This document shows positions 1-7,709 of a DNA stretch of 14,563 bases, one piece after another. The DNA is from Flavobacteriaceae bacterium (GTDB lineage Bacteria > Bacteroidota > Bacteroidia > Flavobacteriales > Flavobacteriaceae), in contig JAGLDM010000389.1 in the NCBI GenBank assembly GCA_023145595.1, forward strand, positions 1 through 14,563, written 5' to 3'. Position numbers and translations under genes: made by a program. Below the pieces are notes generated by a model that was not told the DNA's origin, searched no databases, and worked only from the letters and a program-made list of their open reading frames with translations. Position 1 is the stretch's first letter. The number at the start of each line of letters is the position of its first letter.

Positions 1-1178
1 GATTTCAAGGAGGTCCAAATGCTGGACACACCTTAATTTTTGACGGAAACAAACACGTATTACATACCATTCCTTCTGGAATATTTCACGAAACAGCAAT
101 AAATGTTGTTGGAAACGGTGTTGTAATTGATCCTGTAATTTTCAAAAACGAATTGGATAATCTAAAAAAATTCAACCTTGATTTTAAATCTAAATTATTA
201 ATATCAAGAAAAGCACATTTAATCTTACCAACACACCGCTTGTTAGATGCTGCTTCTGAAGCATCTAAAGGAAAAGCCAAAATTGGTTCTACTTTAAAAG
301 GTATTGGCCCAACATACATGGATAAAACTGGCAGAAATGGATTGCGTGTTGGTGATTTAGAAATGGAAAATTGGGAAGAACGTTATGATGCGCTTACTAA
401 AAAGCACCTTAAAATGTTAGATTTCCACGGAATTGAATTGGAATATGACTTAAATGAATTACAAGCCGAATTCAATAAAGGAATTGAACGTTTAAAACAA
501 TTAACATTTATTGATAGTGAAGAATACCTGAATAACGCCATGAAAAATGGGAAATCTATTCTTGCCGAAGGAGCTCAAGGTTCTTTGTTAGATGTTGATT
601 TTGGAACCTATCCATTTGTAACCTCTTCTAACACAACTGCTGCTGGTGCATGTATTGGTTTAGGAGTGGCTCCAAATAAAATTGGTAATGTTTATGGTAT
701 TTTTAAAGCCTATACAACCAGAGTTGGTTCTGGCCCCTTCCCTACTGAATTGTTTGATGAAGACGGAGCAAGAATGGCAAAAGTCGGTCATGAGTTTGGA
801 GCAACTACGGGTCGTCCAAGACGTTGTGGTTGGCTAGATATCGTGGCTTTAAAGTATGCCGTTCAAGTAAATGGCGTAACCGAATTAATGATGATGAAGG
901 GAGATGTTCTTTCTGGATTTGACACCTTAAAGGTTTGTACTTCTTATTTATATAAAGGTGAAGAAATTATGCACTTCCCTTTTAATATAGAAGAGGAAAA
1001 TGTAACTCCGGTTTATTCTGAGTTTAAAGGATGGGAAGAAGATTTAACAAAAATGACTTCTGCAGATCAATTACCTAAAAGTTTAATGGAGTACATTGCT
1101 TTTATTGAAAAAGAAGTTGAAGTACCTGTTAAAATAGTTTCTGTTGGACCAGATAGAAAGCAAACAATCTTAAGATAA
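1..1178 (+). CDS. purA: Adenylosuccinate synthetase, 5'-truncated
   Basis: PurA joins IMP and aspartate with GTP hydrolysis to make adenylosuccinate, the first committed step from IMP to AMP, in the cytoplasm. The reading frame is open from base 3, so the gene enters from outside the window; about 391 residues are visible, and the family is about 420-430 long, so roughly the first 30 residues, with the GDEGKGK P-loop, are missing. The first visible residues, FQGGPNAGHT, are a hallmark of the family. Further on are KGIGPTYMDKTGRNGLRVGD, the EGAQGSLLDVDFGTYPFVTSS segment (family signature around the active site) and TTGRPRRCGWLD. The C-terminal part has MMKGDVLSGF where many PurA proteins have KLDVL; I believe such forms are normal in Bacteroidota. 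An internal TTG at 153 is not the start, because conserved sequence lies upstream in frame. The gene is followed by a palindrome and a terminator. Confidence 0.97.
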   Translation, partial: FQGGPNAGHTLIFDGNKHVLHTIPSGIFHETAINVVGNGVVIDPVIFKNELDNLKKFNLDFKSKLLISRKAHLILPTHRLLDAASEASKGKAKIGSTLKGIGPTYMDKTGRNGLRVGDLEMENWEERYDALTKKHLKMLDFHGIELEYDLNELQAEFNKGIERLKQLTFIDSEEYLNNAMKNGKSILAEGAQGSLLDVDFGTYPFVTSSNTTAAGACIGLGVAPNKIGNVYGIFKAYTTRVGSGPFPTELFDEDGARMAKVGHEFGATTGRPRRCGWLDIVALKYAVQVNGVTELMMMKGDVLSGFDTLKVCTSYLYKGEEIMHFPFNIEEENVTPVYSEFKGWEEDLTKMTSADQLPKSLMEYIAFIEKEVEVPVKIVSVGPDRKQTILR

Positions 1179-1184
1179 AAATGC

Positions 1185-1226
1185 TTCTGAACCGTGTACC
1201 AAACTCGATTTGGTATCTATTCAGAA
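1185..1226. repeat. Nested palindrome, REP-like intergenic element
   Basis: An outer 7-bp stem (TTCTGAA at 1185-1191 with TTCAGAA at 1220-1226) encloses an inner 7-bp stem (TACCAAA at 1197-1203 with TTTGGTA at 1209-1215) with a CTCGA loop; small unpaired stretches of 5 and 4 nt separate the two. The outer arms resemble the short palindromes of the form TTCTGAA...TTCAGAATCTC that I recall as common between genes in Flavobacteriaceae. It sits 7 nt after the purA stop, so it would form a 3' hairpin in the purA mRNA. The stems are read directly; assignment to a repeat family is from memory, with no second copy in this window. Confidence 0.5.
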
Positions 1227-1240
1227 TCTCAAAATAATAT

Positions 1241-1273
1241 AAAAGGTTTCTGACTCATGTTGGAAACCTTTTT
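1241..1273 (+). terminator. Rho-independent terminator after purA
   Basis: A perfect 10-bp inverted repeat, AAAAGGTTTC at 1241-1250 and GAAACCTTTT at 1263-1272, flanks a 12-nt loop, and the second arm runs into a T5 stretch (1269-1273). It lies 62 nt after the purA stop and before the promoter of the next gene, so it separates purA from the OstA-like operon. Confidence 0.8.
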
Positions 1274-1310
1274 ATTTAAACAATAAAATTCAATATTTAA
1301 TAGTTAGTTT

Positions 1311-1318
1311 TACATTTG
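1311..1318 (+). promoter_or_regulatory. Bacteroidota -7 promoter box for the OstA-like operon
   Basis: TACATTTG matches the TAnnTTTG -7 element of the Bacteroidota housekeeping sigma factor. It ends 14 nt before the ATG at 1333, which would place the transcription start about 8 nt upstream of the start codon. No clear TTG -33 element is seen at the usual spacing, so the assignment rests on the -7 box and its position after the purA terminator. Confidence 0.6.
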
Positions 1319-1332
1319 AAGATCATCAGTTT

Positions 1333-3003
1333 ATGAAGAATTTTTTATTGCTCTTATTTATAAGTATATCTACACTTACTGTGGCTCAAAAGAAGCAACA
1401 ATTAAAAATAATTAATGCTGATTTAACCTATGCTGATAAAGATTATCCCGATGCTACTATATCTATCGGAAATGTTTTTGTAGAAATTAATGGTGCAACT
1501 ATTCACTGCAAAAAGGTTATCATGTATTCAAAAGATAATTACCTAAAAGCCATGGGAGATGTTGTCATGAATCAAGGTGATACCGTATCACAAACGAGTG
1601 ACTTTGTAGATTATGACGGAAATAAAAAACTAGCAACCTCTTGGGGACGTGTTGTGCTCAAAGACCCTACAATGACACTTACCTCTGAAAAAGTGTTTTT
1701 TGATAGAGAAAAACAAGAATTGTATTATTTAGCACATGCCACCATCAAAGACAGTGTAAATGTCTTAAAAAGCAAAAAAGGACGCTACTTTTTAAAATCA
1801 AATAAGTTTAAAGCAGACACAAACGTAACGGTTGTTAATCCAGATCAAACCCTAGAAACAAATCATCTAATCTACTTTACAGATTCTGGAAAAGCATACT
1901 TAGATGATGCTTCAACAATCACAGGAGAAAACAGTGTAGTATACACTGAAAAAGGATTCTCTGACACCAAAGCGAAAGTGTCGTATTTAACAAAAAACTC
2001 ATGGATCCAATATAGAGATCAATTAATTGAAGGTGACAGCTTGTTCTATAATGAAGCGAAAAACTATTCTACTGCAACCAGAAATATTAAAATGACGGAC
2101 ACTGTTAATAATTTTGTGCTAAAAGGAGGTTACGCTGAATTTTACAAAAATTTAGATTCTGCTTTTGTAACCAACCGGTCTGAAGCAATTTCTTTAGTAG
2201 AAAATGATTCTTTACACATTCATGGTGATACCCTACTGGTTACTGGAAAAGCTAAAGAAAGAGTAATAAAAGCCTTTCATCATGTTAAATTTTATAAAAT
2301 TGATTTAAGTGGTAAATGTGATTCTCTTGTTTCTATAGAAGCCACTAATTTAACAAAAATGTTTAGGAGACCCATCTTATGGTCACAAGGAAATCAAATT
2401 ACAGGTGATATCATTCATTTCTTAACCAATTCTGAAACAGAAGCCTTAGACTCTTTAAAAGTAATGGGGAGCGCCTTTATGATTCAAAAAGATTCCGCGG
2501 GTTACAATCAAACCAAAGGACGACTTATATTAGGAAAGTTTGAGGATAACAGCATGAAAACTATTGATGTTGATGGTAATAGCGAATCGATACAATTCAT
2601 TAGAAATGAGGAGGATGAATTGATCGGGATTAGCAAGAGCAAGTCGAGTAAAATCCACATAACAATGGAAAACAAGGAATTGAATACCATTGATTTAATC
2701 GGCAGTCCAGACGGAAAAACGTATCCCGTTGATAAAATACATAAGAACGATCGAAAACTAAAGAATTTTGAATGGAGAGCATCAGAACAACCTTTAACTA
2801 AAGAAGATATCTTTAAAAAGGATCTAGGAGACGATGAATTGATAAGACAAGTTCGAGCAAAAGAAAAGGCTGATAAAATTGAAGACGAAAAGGAGGCTAA
2901 ACGTATTAAAAAAAGAAAACTGCAACAAATCGCTCAGCGAAAAAGTGATAGTATTAGTAATTTAGAAAAAGAGGGCCTTCCCCTGAAACCTAAGAAAAAC
3001 TAA
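1333..3003 (+). CDS. OstA/LptA-like lipopolysaccharide transport protein
   Basis: A 556-residue secreted protein. Residues 1-18 form a signal peptide (lysine, then LLLLFISIS, then a TVA|Q cleavage site). The rest is a long run of beta-rich, OstA-like segments with repeated themes such as DYDGNKKLATSWGRVVLKD, SEKVFFDREKQELYY, NHLIYFTDSGKAYLDD, GDSLFYNEAKNYSTATRNI and GDIIHFLTNSETEALDSLKV, typical of the beta-jellyroll LptA/OstA superfamily. This is the large Bacteroidota OstA-like family (about 500-600 residues), several times longer than E. coli LptA (185). It probably acts in the periplasm in carrying LPS to the outer membrane; that role is inferred from the fold family. The last 45 residues are highly charged (many K/E/R, e.g. 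EAKRIKKRKLQQIAQRK), probably helical. The ATG at 1333 is set by the signal peptide and the -7 box just upstream. The aminotransferase gene follows after 11 nt. Confidence 0.85.
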   Translation: MKNFLLLLFISISTLTVAQKKQQLKIINADLTYADKDYPDATISIGNVFVEINGATIHCKKVIMYSKDNYLKAMGDVVMNQGDTVSQTSDFVDYDGNKKLATSWGRVVLKDPTMTLTSEKVFFDREKQELYYLAHATIKDSVNVLKSKKGRYFLKSNKFKADTNVTVVNPDQTLETNHLIYFTDSGKAYLDDASTITGENSVVYTEKGFSDTKAKVSYLTKNSWIQYRDQLIEGDSLFYNEAKNYSTATRNIKMTDTVNNFVLKGGYAEFYKNLDSAFVTNRSEAISLVENDSLHIHGDTLLVTGKAKERVIKAFHHVKFYKIDLSGKCDSLVSIEATNLTKMFRRPILWSQGNQITGDIIHFLTNSETEALDSLKVMGSAFMIQKDSAGYNQTKGRLILGKFEDNSMKTIDVDGNSESIQFIRNEEDELIGISKSKSSKIHITMENKELNTIDLIGSPDGKTYPVDKIHKNDRKLKNFEWRASEQPLTKEDIFKKDLGDDELIRQVRAKEKADKIEDEKEAKRIKKRKLQQIAQRKSDSISNLEKEGLPLKPKKN

Positions 3004-3014
3004 ATTGGAAATCG

Positions 3015-4199
3015 ATGAAAAAGGATTTTTTCACATACCAAGCACAAACCTCTCCTCACCCACTATCCCTTGAAATTTCTCATGCTCAAGGCTCCTATAT
3101 TTTTGATAAAACAGGAAAGGAATATTTAGATTTTATTGCCGGAGTCTCTGCCAATAGTTTAGGTCATAACCACCCAAAAGTTAAGAAAGCTATAATTAAT
3201 CAATTGGAAAAATATACACACGTAATGGTGTATGGCGAGTTTATTCAAAAACCACAAGTTGAACTATGCAAACTACTAGCGCAACTTAGTCCTGATAAAT
3301 TAAATAGTGTATATCTTACCAATTCGGGGACGGAAGCCACAGAAGGTGCTTTAAAATTAGCTAAGCGATACACTGAACGCTATGAAATAATCTCATGTAA
3401 TAATTCCTATCATGGAAATACCCAAGGAGCCATGAGTGTTTGCGGTGTTGAAGAACAGAATTCGGCTTTTAGACCTTTAATACCCGGAGTTTCGTTTATC
3501 GATTTTAATGATACTTCTCAACTTCATAAAATCACGAAAAATACAGCAGCCGTAATAATTGAAACCATTCAAGGTGGTGCTGGATTTATAGAACCAAGTA
3601 ACAACTATTTACACAAAGTTCAAAAACAATGTACTAAAGTTGGCGCCCTTTTAATTTCAGATGAAATTCAGACAGGAACTGGAAGAACTGGGAAATTTTT
3701 CGGGTTTGAAAATTACAATTGTGAGCCAGACATTATTGTAACTGGTAAAGGATTGGGCGGCGGAATGCCAATAGGTGCTTTTATTGCCAAAGACGAAGTT
3801 ATGGCTACTTTAAAAGAACATCCAAAGTTAGGACATATTACCACTTTTGGTGGGCACCCCGTAATTGCAGCAAGTGCATTAGCGACAATTCAAGAAATTA
3901 CAGAGTCTGATTTAATGAATCAATCATTAGAAAAGGAATCCTATTTCAGAGAATTATTACAACACAAACTAATTTTAGAAATACGTGGCAAAGGATTGAT
4001 GCTTGCTATAATTGTCAAGGACGAACAATTGGCTTCAGATATCATTTTAACTTGCCTTAAAAAAGGGCTCCTTCTTTTCTGGTTGCTTTTTGAAGGAAAG
4101 GCTATTCGGATTACTCCACCACTAACTATCTCAAAAAAAGAAATTGAAAAGGGCTGTAAAATCCTCTTATCAGTACTCGATAAAATTGCATCTGTTTAA
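3015..4199 (+). CDS. Class III PLP-dependent aminotransferase (acetylornithine aminotransferase-like)
   Basis: A 394-residue fold type I, class III aminotransferase, close to the normal family length. Visible landmarks are the cofactor phosphate-binding segment NSGTEATEGALKLAKRYT (about 103-120), the SYHGNT motif (131-135), the Asp-Glu pair in LLISDEIQTGTGRTGKFFG (D216, which bonds the pyridine nitrogen) and the Schiff-base lysine K245 in VTGKGLGGGMPIGAF. It moves an amino group from an omega-amino or amino-acid donor to a 2-oxoacid; acetylornithine, ornithine or GABA-type substrates cannot be told apart from sequence alone, and no arg genes are adjacent, so I give no symbol. The short 11-nt gap after the OstA-like gene suggests co-transcription, though a metabolic link between the two is not evident. 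No strong Shine-Dalgarno is seen, as is usual in this phylum. Confidence 0.9.
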   Translation: MKKDFFTYQAQTSPHPLSLEISHAQGSYIFDKTGKEYLDFIAGVSANSLGHNHPKVKKAIINQLEKYTHVMVYGEFIQKPQVELCKLLAQLSPDKLNSVYLTNSGTEATEGALKLAKRYTERYEIISCNNSYHGNTQGAMSVCGVEEQNSAFRPLIPGVSFIDFNDTSQLHKITKNTAAVIIETIQGGAGFIEPSNNYLHKVQKQCTKVGALLISDEIQTGTGRTGKFFGFENYNCEPDIIVTGKGLGGGMPIGAFIAKDEVMATLKEHPKLGHITTFGGHPVIAASALATIQEITESDLMNQSLEKESYFRELLQHKLILEIRGKGLMLAIIVKDEQLASDIILTCLKKGLLLFWLLFEGKAIRITPPLTISKKEIEKGCKILLSVLDKIASV

Positions 4200-4212
4200 C
4201 TTCCTCAACAAC

Positions 4213-4238
4213 CTTTGACTTGAAAATTGAAGTTAAAG
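4213..4238. terminator. Possible weak terminator hairpin between convergent genes
   Basis: CTTTGACTT (4213-4221) can pair with AAGTTAAAG (4230-4238) through 9 bp including one G-U pair, around an 8-nt loop. It lies 13 nt after the aminotransferase stop, in the 99-nt gap shared with the convergent TSUP gene. There is no real T tract after it (GAGTTTATTGC), so termination here is only a suggestion. Confidence 0.3.
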
Positions 4239-4298
4239 AGTTTATTGCAAGCATAAAAGTTTCAATCAAATCTAAGTTATAAATTACACCAATATAAA

Positions 4299-5066
4299 CT
4301 ACGATTTAAGTAACATTATAATCCCGCCAACAGCCGTAATTACAAGGATAAATCGCCTATAATTAATATTTGATATTTTCTTAACCACGTAAAATCCTAA
4401 TACAAACCCAACGATAACAACTGGGAATAATACTGAATTTAACACCAATGTTTCAACACTTACTGTTTTCCAAACAAAAATATGAAAGGGAACTTTAAAT
4501 AAATTCACTATAAAAAACAGCATTGCTGCTGTTCCAATAAATTCGTTTTTAGGAAATCTAATAGCCAAAAAATAAATATTAGCAATTGGACCGGCCAAAT
4601 TACCGATCATCGTTGTAAACCCTGCCAAAAGCCCTATTAAAACTGAGAAAAAATTATTCGTTGGGACTTTCGGGTTCTTTTTTATTTCTAAAAAGAGCAT
4701 GGCCACTACACTAATAATAATGATGATCGCCATCATATTTTTAAAAACAACATGAGAAATATCGTCACCAACCCAAACTCCAACTAAAACTCCAGCCACC
4801 ATCCATGGTAATAATTTGAATATATATTCCCACTGCACGTGTCTTTTATAATAAAATACAGCCAAAGTATCTGCAAAAACCAACATTGGCAATAAAACAC
4901 CCGTAGAAGATTTTTCGCCAAAAACAAAAGCAAGGGAAATCACAGTGATTACTCCAAAACCTTTGACTCCCGCTTTTCCCATTCCCAGAATAAACACAGC
5001 CAAACTAATTATGAACCAGTCAACTATAGATAGATCGAATGATTTTAATATCTCTAAATAATTCAT
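4299..5066 (-). CDS. TSUP family (TauE/SafE) membrane transporter
   Basis: A 255-residue, strongly hydrophobic protein with about eight predicted membrane helices, e.g. WFIISLAVFILGMGKAG, LLPWMVAGVLVGVWVGD, MMAIIIIISVVAMLFLEI and LVLNSVLFPVVIVGFVLGF. The GMGKAGVKGFGVITV stretch near residues 28-42 and the repeated FTTMIGNLAGPIANIYFLA stretch near 150-168 fit the two-repeat layout of the TauE/SafE (TSUP) family, whose known members move sulfite, sulfonates or other small organic anions across the inner membrane. The substrate here is unknown. The ATG at 5066 lies 6 nt after the stop of the E1 dehydrogenase gene on the same strand, so the two are probably one transcript. That hints at, but does not show, a link to 2-oxoacid metabolism. 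Confidence 0.85.
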   Translation of the reverse strand: MNYLEILKSFDLSIVDWFIISLAVFILGMGKAGVKGFGVITVISLAFVFGEKSSTGVLLPMLVFADTLAVFYYKRHVQWEYIFKLLPWMVAGVLVGVWVGDDISHVVFKNMMAIIIIISVVAMLFLEIKKNPKVPTNNFFSVLIGLLAGFTTMIGNLAGPIANIYFLAIRFPKNEFIGTAAMLFFIVNLFKVPFHIFVWKTVSVETLVLNSVLFPVVIVGFVLGFYVVKKISNINYRRFILVITAVGGIIMLLKS

Positions 5067-5072
5067 TCCTAA

Positions 5073-7049
5073 TTAATAATTTAAAAGACTTAATAAGTCT
5101 TCTTTAAACCTGTTTTTAGACAAATACATATCTTCTAAATCTTTAGCAAACGGAATTGGAGTTTCTAGACCTCCACACCTCTTAACAGGCGCATCCAAAT
5201 ATTCAAAGCAATTCTCTGTTATTAATGCAGAGATCTCTGAAGCAATTCCACCAAACAAACTATCTTCTTGCAAAATAATAACACGTCCGGTTTTTTTTGC
5301 TGATTTAAATACTTCTTCGATATCTAAAGGCTGTAAGGTTCTTAAATCTAGTAAATCTGCAGAAATATTTAATTCATCCACTATTTTCAGTGCCCAGTGA
5401 ACACCAGCGCCGTACGAAACAACACTGACCCGATCCCCTTTTCTAATATAGTTTAATACCCCAAAAGGAATTGTAAAGTACCCTTCTGACACTTCTTGCC
5501 TCACCGTTCTATACAATGCTTTATGCTCAAAAAACAAAACTGGATTTGGATCTTCAATTGCGGCAATTAACAAACCTTTTGCATCTTGAGGGAAAGCAGG
5601 ATAAACAACCTTTAATCCAGGAACTTTAGTGAACCAAGCTTCATTTGTTTGGCTATGAAACGGCCCAGCCCCTACACCTCCACCGCAAGGCATTCGCAAT
5701 ACAACCGAAGCATTTTGAGACCACCTATAAAAAGATTTTGCCAATAAGTTCACAACAGGATTAAAACCTGACGACACAAAATCTGAAAATTGTAATTCAA
5801 CGACACTTTTTATTCCGTTGATTGATAATCCGTAAGCCGCTTCTATAATACCAGATTCACAAATAGGTGTATTTCGAATTCTGGCGGCTCCAAATTCTTC
5901 TAAAAACCCTTCTGTTACTTTAAAAACACCCCCATATTTAGCAATATCTTGTCCCATTAGAACTAAGTCTTCATGCTCCCTAAAAGCGCTTTTTAATCCG
6001 TCTGAAATAGCATCGACAAAACGTATTTCTTTTTTATCCTCTGATGGTTTTATCTCAACAAATTCAAATGATTTATAGACATCTGCTAATTCAGCTTCAA
6101 CAGTTGATTTATGCTCGGGCTCATCAAAAGTTGATTTTAAATTTTTATCAATCTCTTGAGCAATCTCAATTTTGAGTAATTCGTTTTCTTCTGGAGTTAG
6201 GTGGTTTTCTTCTAATAAAAACTGAAGATAATTTGAAATTGGATCTTTAGTTGCCCACTCTTCAATTAATTCATTCGGAACATATTTTGTGCCACTAGAC
6301 TCTTCATGCCCACGTACTCTAAAGGTCTTAAACTCAAGCAATATAGGTCTTGGATTTTTTCGTAAGTCCTTTGCTAATTCCGAAACTTTAGTATAAACCT
6401 CTAATATATTATTTCCATCAATTACTTGACTTTCCATTCCGTAACCAATTCCTTTATCAACGATATTCTGATTTAAAAACTGTTGTGTACTTGGTGTTGA
6501 GAGTCCATAGCCATTGTGTTCAATACAAAAAAGGACAGGTAAACTCCATACCGAGGCTATATTTAAAGCTTCATGAAAATCACCTTCGCTCGTACCTCCT
6601 TCTCCTGAAAAAACGGCTGTAACCTTATTATTTTTCTTTAATAAGTTTCCGAGTGCAATACCATTAGCAACTCCCATTTGAGGTCCTAAATGGGATATCA
6701 TCCCTATAATATGATGTTCTTGCGATCCAAAATGAAAAGAGCGATCTCTACCTTTGGTAAACCCATTCACTTTACCTTGCCATTGAGAAAATAATTTATT
6801 TAAAGGGATTTCACGAGTTGTGAAAACACCTAAATTTCGATGCATTGGTAGTATATATTCATCTAATTTTAATGCTGCTGTAACCCCTACTGAAATAGCC
6901 TCTTGCCCTATACTTGAAAACCATTTTGATATTTTTCCTTGACGCAGTAAAACAAGCATCTTTTCTTCTATTAAACGAGTCTTTAACAGGCTTTTATATA
7001 GGTCTACCTCTACTTTGATTGACAGGCTGTATGAATTGTAATTTATCAA
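5073..7049 (-). CDS. Fused 2-oxoacid dehydrogenase E1 alpha/beta (branched-chain type)
   Basis: A 658-residue thiamine-diphosphate enzyme with E1 alpha (about 18-320) and E1 beta (about 340-658) in one chain. E1 decarboxylates a 2-oxoacid and transfers the acyl group to the lipoyl domain of E2; the sequence looks most like branched-chain 2-oxoacid dehydrogenases, a layout known in Bacteroidota. The alpha half has RLIEEKMLVLLRQGKISKWF, the cofactor motif GEGGTSEGDFHEAL (149-162) running to HN at 178-179, and FRVRGHEESSGTKY, the region matching the phosphorylation loop in mitochondrial E1. The beta half has TPICESGIIEAAYGLSING (394-412) and MPCGGGVGAGPFHSQTNEAW (453-472) with the conserved histidine H465. 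The cofactor motif usually reads GDG...NN; here it is GEG...HN. The start appears to be TTG at 7047-7049: an in-frame TAG lies just upstream at 7053-7055 and the first in-frame ATG (residue 31) would cut conserved sequence. The TSUP gene follows after 6 nt; E2 and E3 are not in the window. Confidence 0.92.
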   Translation of the reverse strand: MINYNSYSLSIKVEVDLYKSLLKTRLIEEKMLVLLRQGKISKWFSSIGQEAISVGVTAALKLDEYILPMHRNLGVFTTREIPLNKLFSQWQGKVNGFTKGRDRSFHFGSQEHHIIGMISHLGPQMGVANGIALGNLLKKNNKVTAVFSGEGGTSEGDFHEALNIASVWSLPVLFCIEHNGYGLSTPSTQQFLNQNIVDKGIGYGMESQVIDGNNILEVYTKVSELAKDLRKNPRPILLEFKTFRVRGHEESSGTKYVPNELIEEWATKDPISNYLQFLLEENHLTPEENELLKIEIAQEIDKNLKSTFDEPEHKSTVEAELADVYKSFEFVEIKPSEDKKEIRFVDAISDGLKSAFREHEDLVLMGQDIAKYGGVFKVTEGFLEEFGAARIRNTPICESGIIEAAYGLSINGIKSVVELQFSDFVSSGFNPVVNLLAKSFYRWSQNASVVLRMPCGGGVGAGPFHSQTNEAWFTKVPGLKVVYPAFPQDAKGLLIAAIEDPNPVLFFEHKALYRTVRQEVSEGYFTIPFGVLNYIRKGDRVSVVSYGAGVHWALKIVDELNISADLLDLRTLQPLDIEEVFKSAKKTGRVIILQEDSLFGGIASEISALITENCFEYLDAPVKRCGGLETPIPFAKDLEDMYLSKNRFKEDLLSLLNY

Positions 7050-7102
7050 AAACTAAACAGATTTATAGGTAAATATAAGGCGATTTTAAATTATAAAAAG
7101 TA

Positions 7103-7132
7103 AAAAACCTTATCGAAATTGATAAGGTTTTT
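7103..7132 (-). terminator. Rho-independent terminator after the Lrp/AsnC gene
   Basis: A perfect 12-bp stem (AAAAACCTTATC at 7103-7114 with GATAAGGTTTTT at 7121-7132) around a 6-nt loop. Read on the - strand it begins 22 nt after the stop of the Lrp/AsnC gene, and its second arm ends in a run of T, so it should stop transcription before the E1 gene. It also has T residues on the + side and could work in both directions, but no + strand gene ends here. Confidence 0.85.
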
Positions 7133-7154
7133 ACAATATTATATAGTTTCAAAA

Positions 7155-7634
7155 TTAAAACTCTTTAAAAACAGAGTGCATCAATCTTTTTTTATCGTTT
7201 ATGCTTTCTTCCAAAGAAATCATCGTTTCTGTCCTTGCAACTCCAAGAATATCATCTATTTTAAAAATAATCTCTTTAGCATGGTTAGTATCCTTCGCTC
7301 TAATTTTACAGAAAATATTATATTTTCCTGCCGTTATATAGGCTACAGTAACATTTGGTATGGCTCTCAAATCTTCAATAACTTCTTTAGACCTTGAAGT
7401 TTTTTCTAAAAATATTCCTGTATGAGCTATAAATGAATAATTCATTTTATCATAATCAATGGTTAAGGTAGATCCTTTAATAATCCCTTCTTCTTCCATT
7501 TTTTTAACACGAACATGTATTGTTCCTGCAGACACCACTAATTGCTTCGCTATATCTGTAAATGGAGTACGTGCATTTTCAATTAATACATCTAATATTT
7601 GATGATCAACCTCATCTAAAACAAATTTTTTCAT
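7155..7634 (-). CDS. Lrp/AsnC family transcriptional regulator
   Basis: A 159-residue regulator of normal family length. Residues about 5-55 form the N-terminal winged helix-turn-helix: LDEVDHQILDVLIENARTPF, then TDIAKQLVVSAGTIHVRVKK as the helix-turn-helix itself, then MEEEGIIKG. Residues about 65-142 form the RAM ligand-binding/oligomerisation domain, with the characteristic VTVAYITAGKYNIFCKIRAKD segment. Members bind DNA as octamers or other multimers and often respond to amino acids such as leucine. The gene lies just upstream of the branched-chain-type E1 gene on the same strand but is separated from it by a strong terminator, so it is a candidate regulator of that operon rather than a member of it. 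It carries its own -7-like box (7657-7664). The ATG at 7634 is the natural start for this family. Confidence 0.95.
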   Translation of the reverse strand: MKKFVLDEVDHQILDVLIENARTPFTDIAKQLVVSAGTIHVRVKKMEEEGIIKGSTLTIDYDKMNYSFIAHTGIFLEKTSRSKEVIEDLRAIPNVTVAYITAGKYNIFCKIRAKDTNHAKEIIFKIDDILGVARTETMISLEESINDKKRLMHSVFKEF

Positions 7635-7656
7635 ATTTCTAAATATTAATACAGCG

Positions 7657-7664
7657 CAAAAGTA
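7657..7664 (-). promoter_or_regulatory. Candidate -7 promoter box for the Lrp/AsnC gene
   Basis: Read on the - strand, TACTTTTG matches TAnnTTTG and ends 22 nt before the ATG at 7634. No TTG is seen at -33; that region is a T/A run. The box supports a separate start of transcription for the regulator, 75 nt downstream of the M14 gene. Confidence 0.5.
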
Positions 7665-7709
7665 GTAAATTTTTTAAAATAAATACTTTTTTTTTAATAG
7701 AAATATGAT

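Noticed and set aside
7119-7397. 92-residue + strand ORF opposite the Lrp/AsnC gene
   Set aside because: It is antisense to a clear regulator gene, shows no recognisable domain, and starts inside the terminator.
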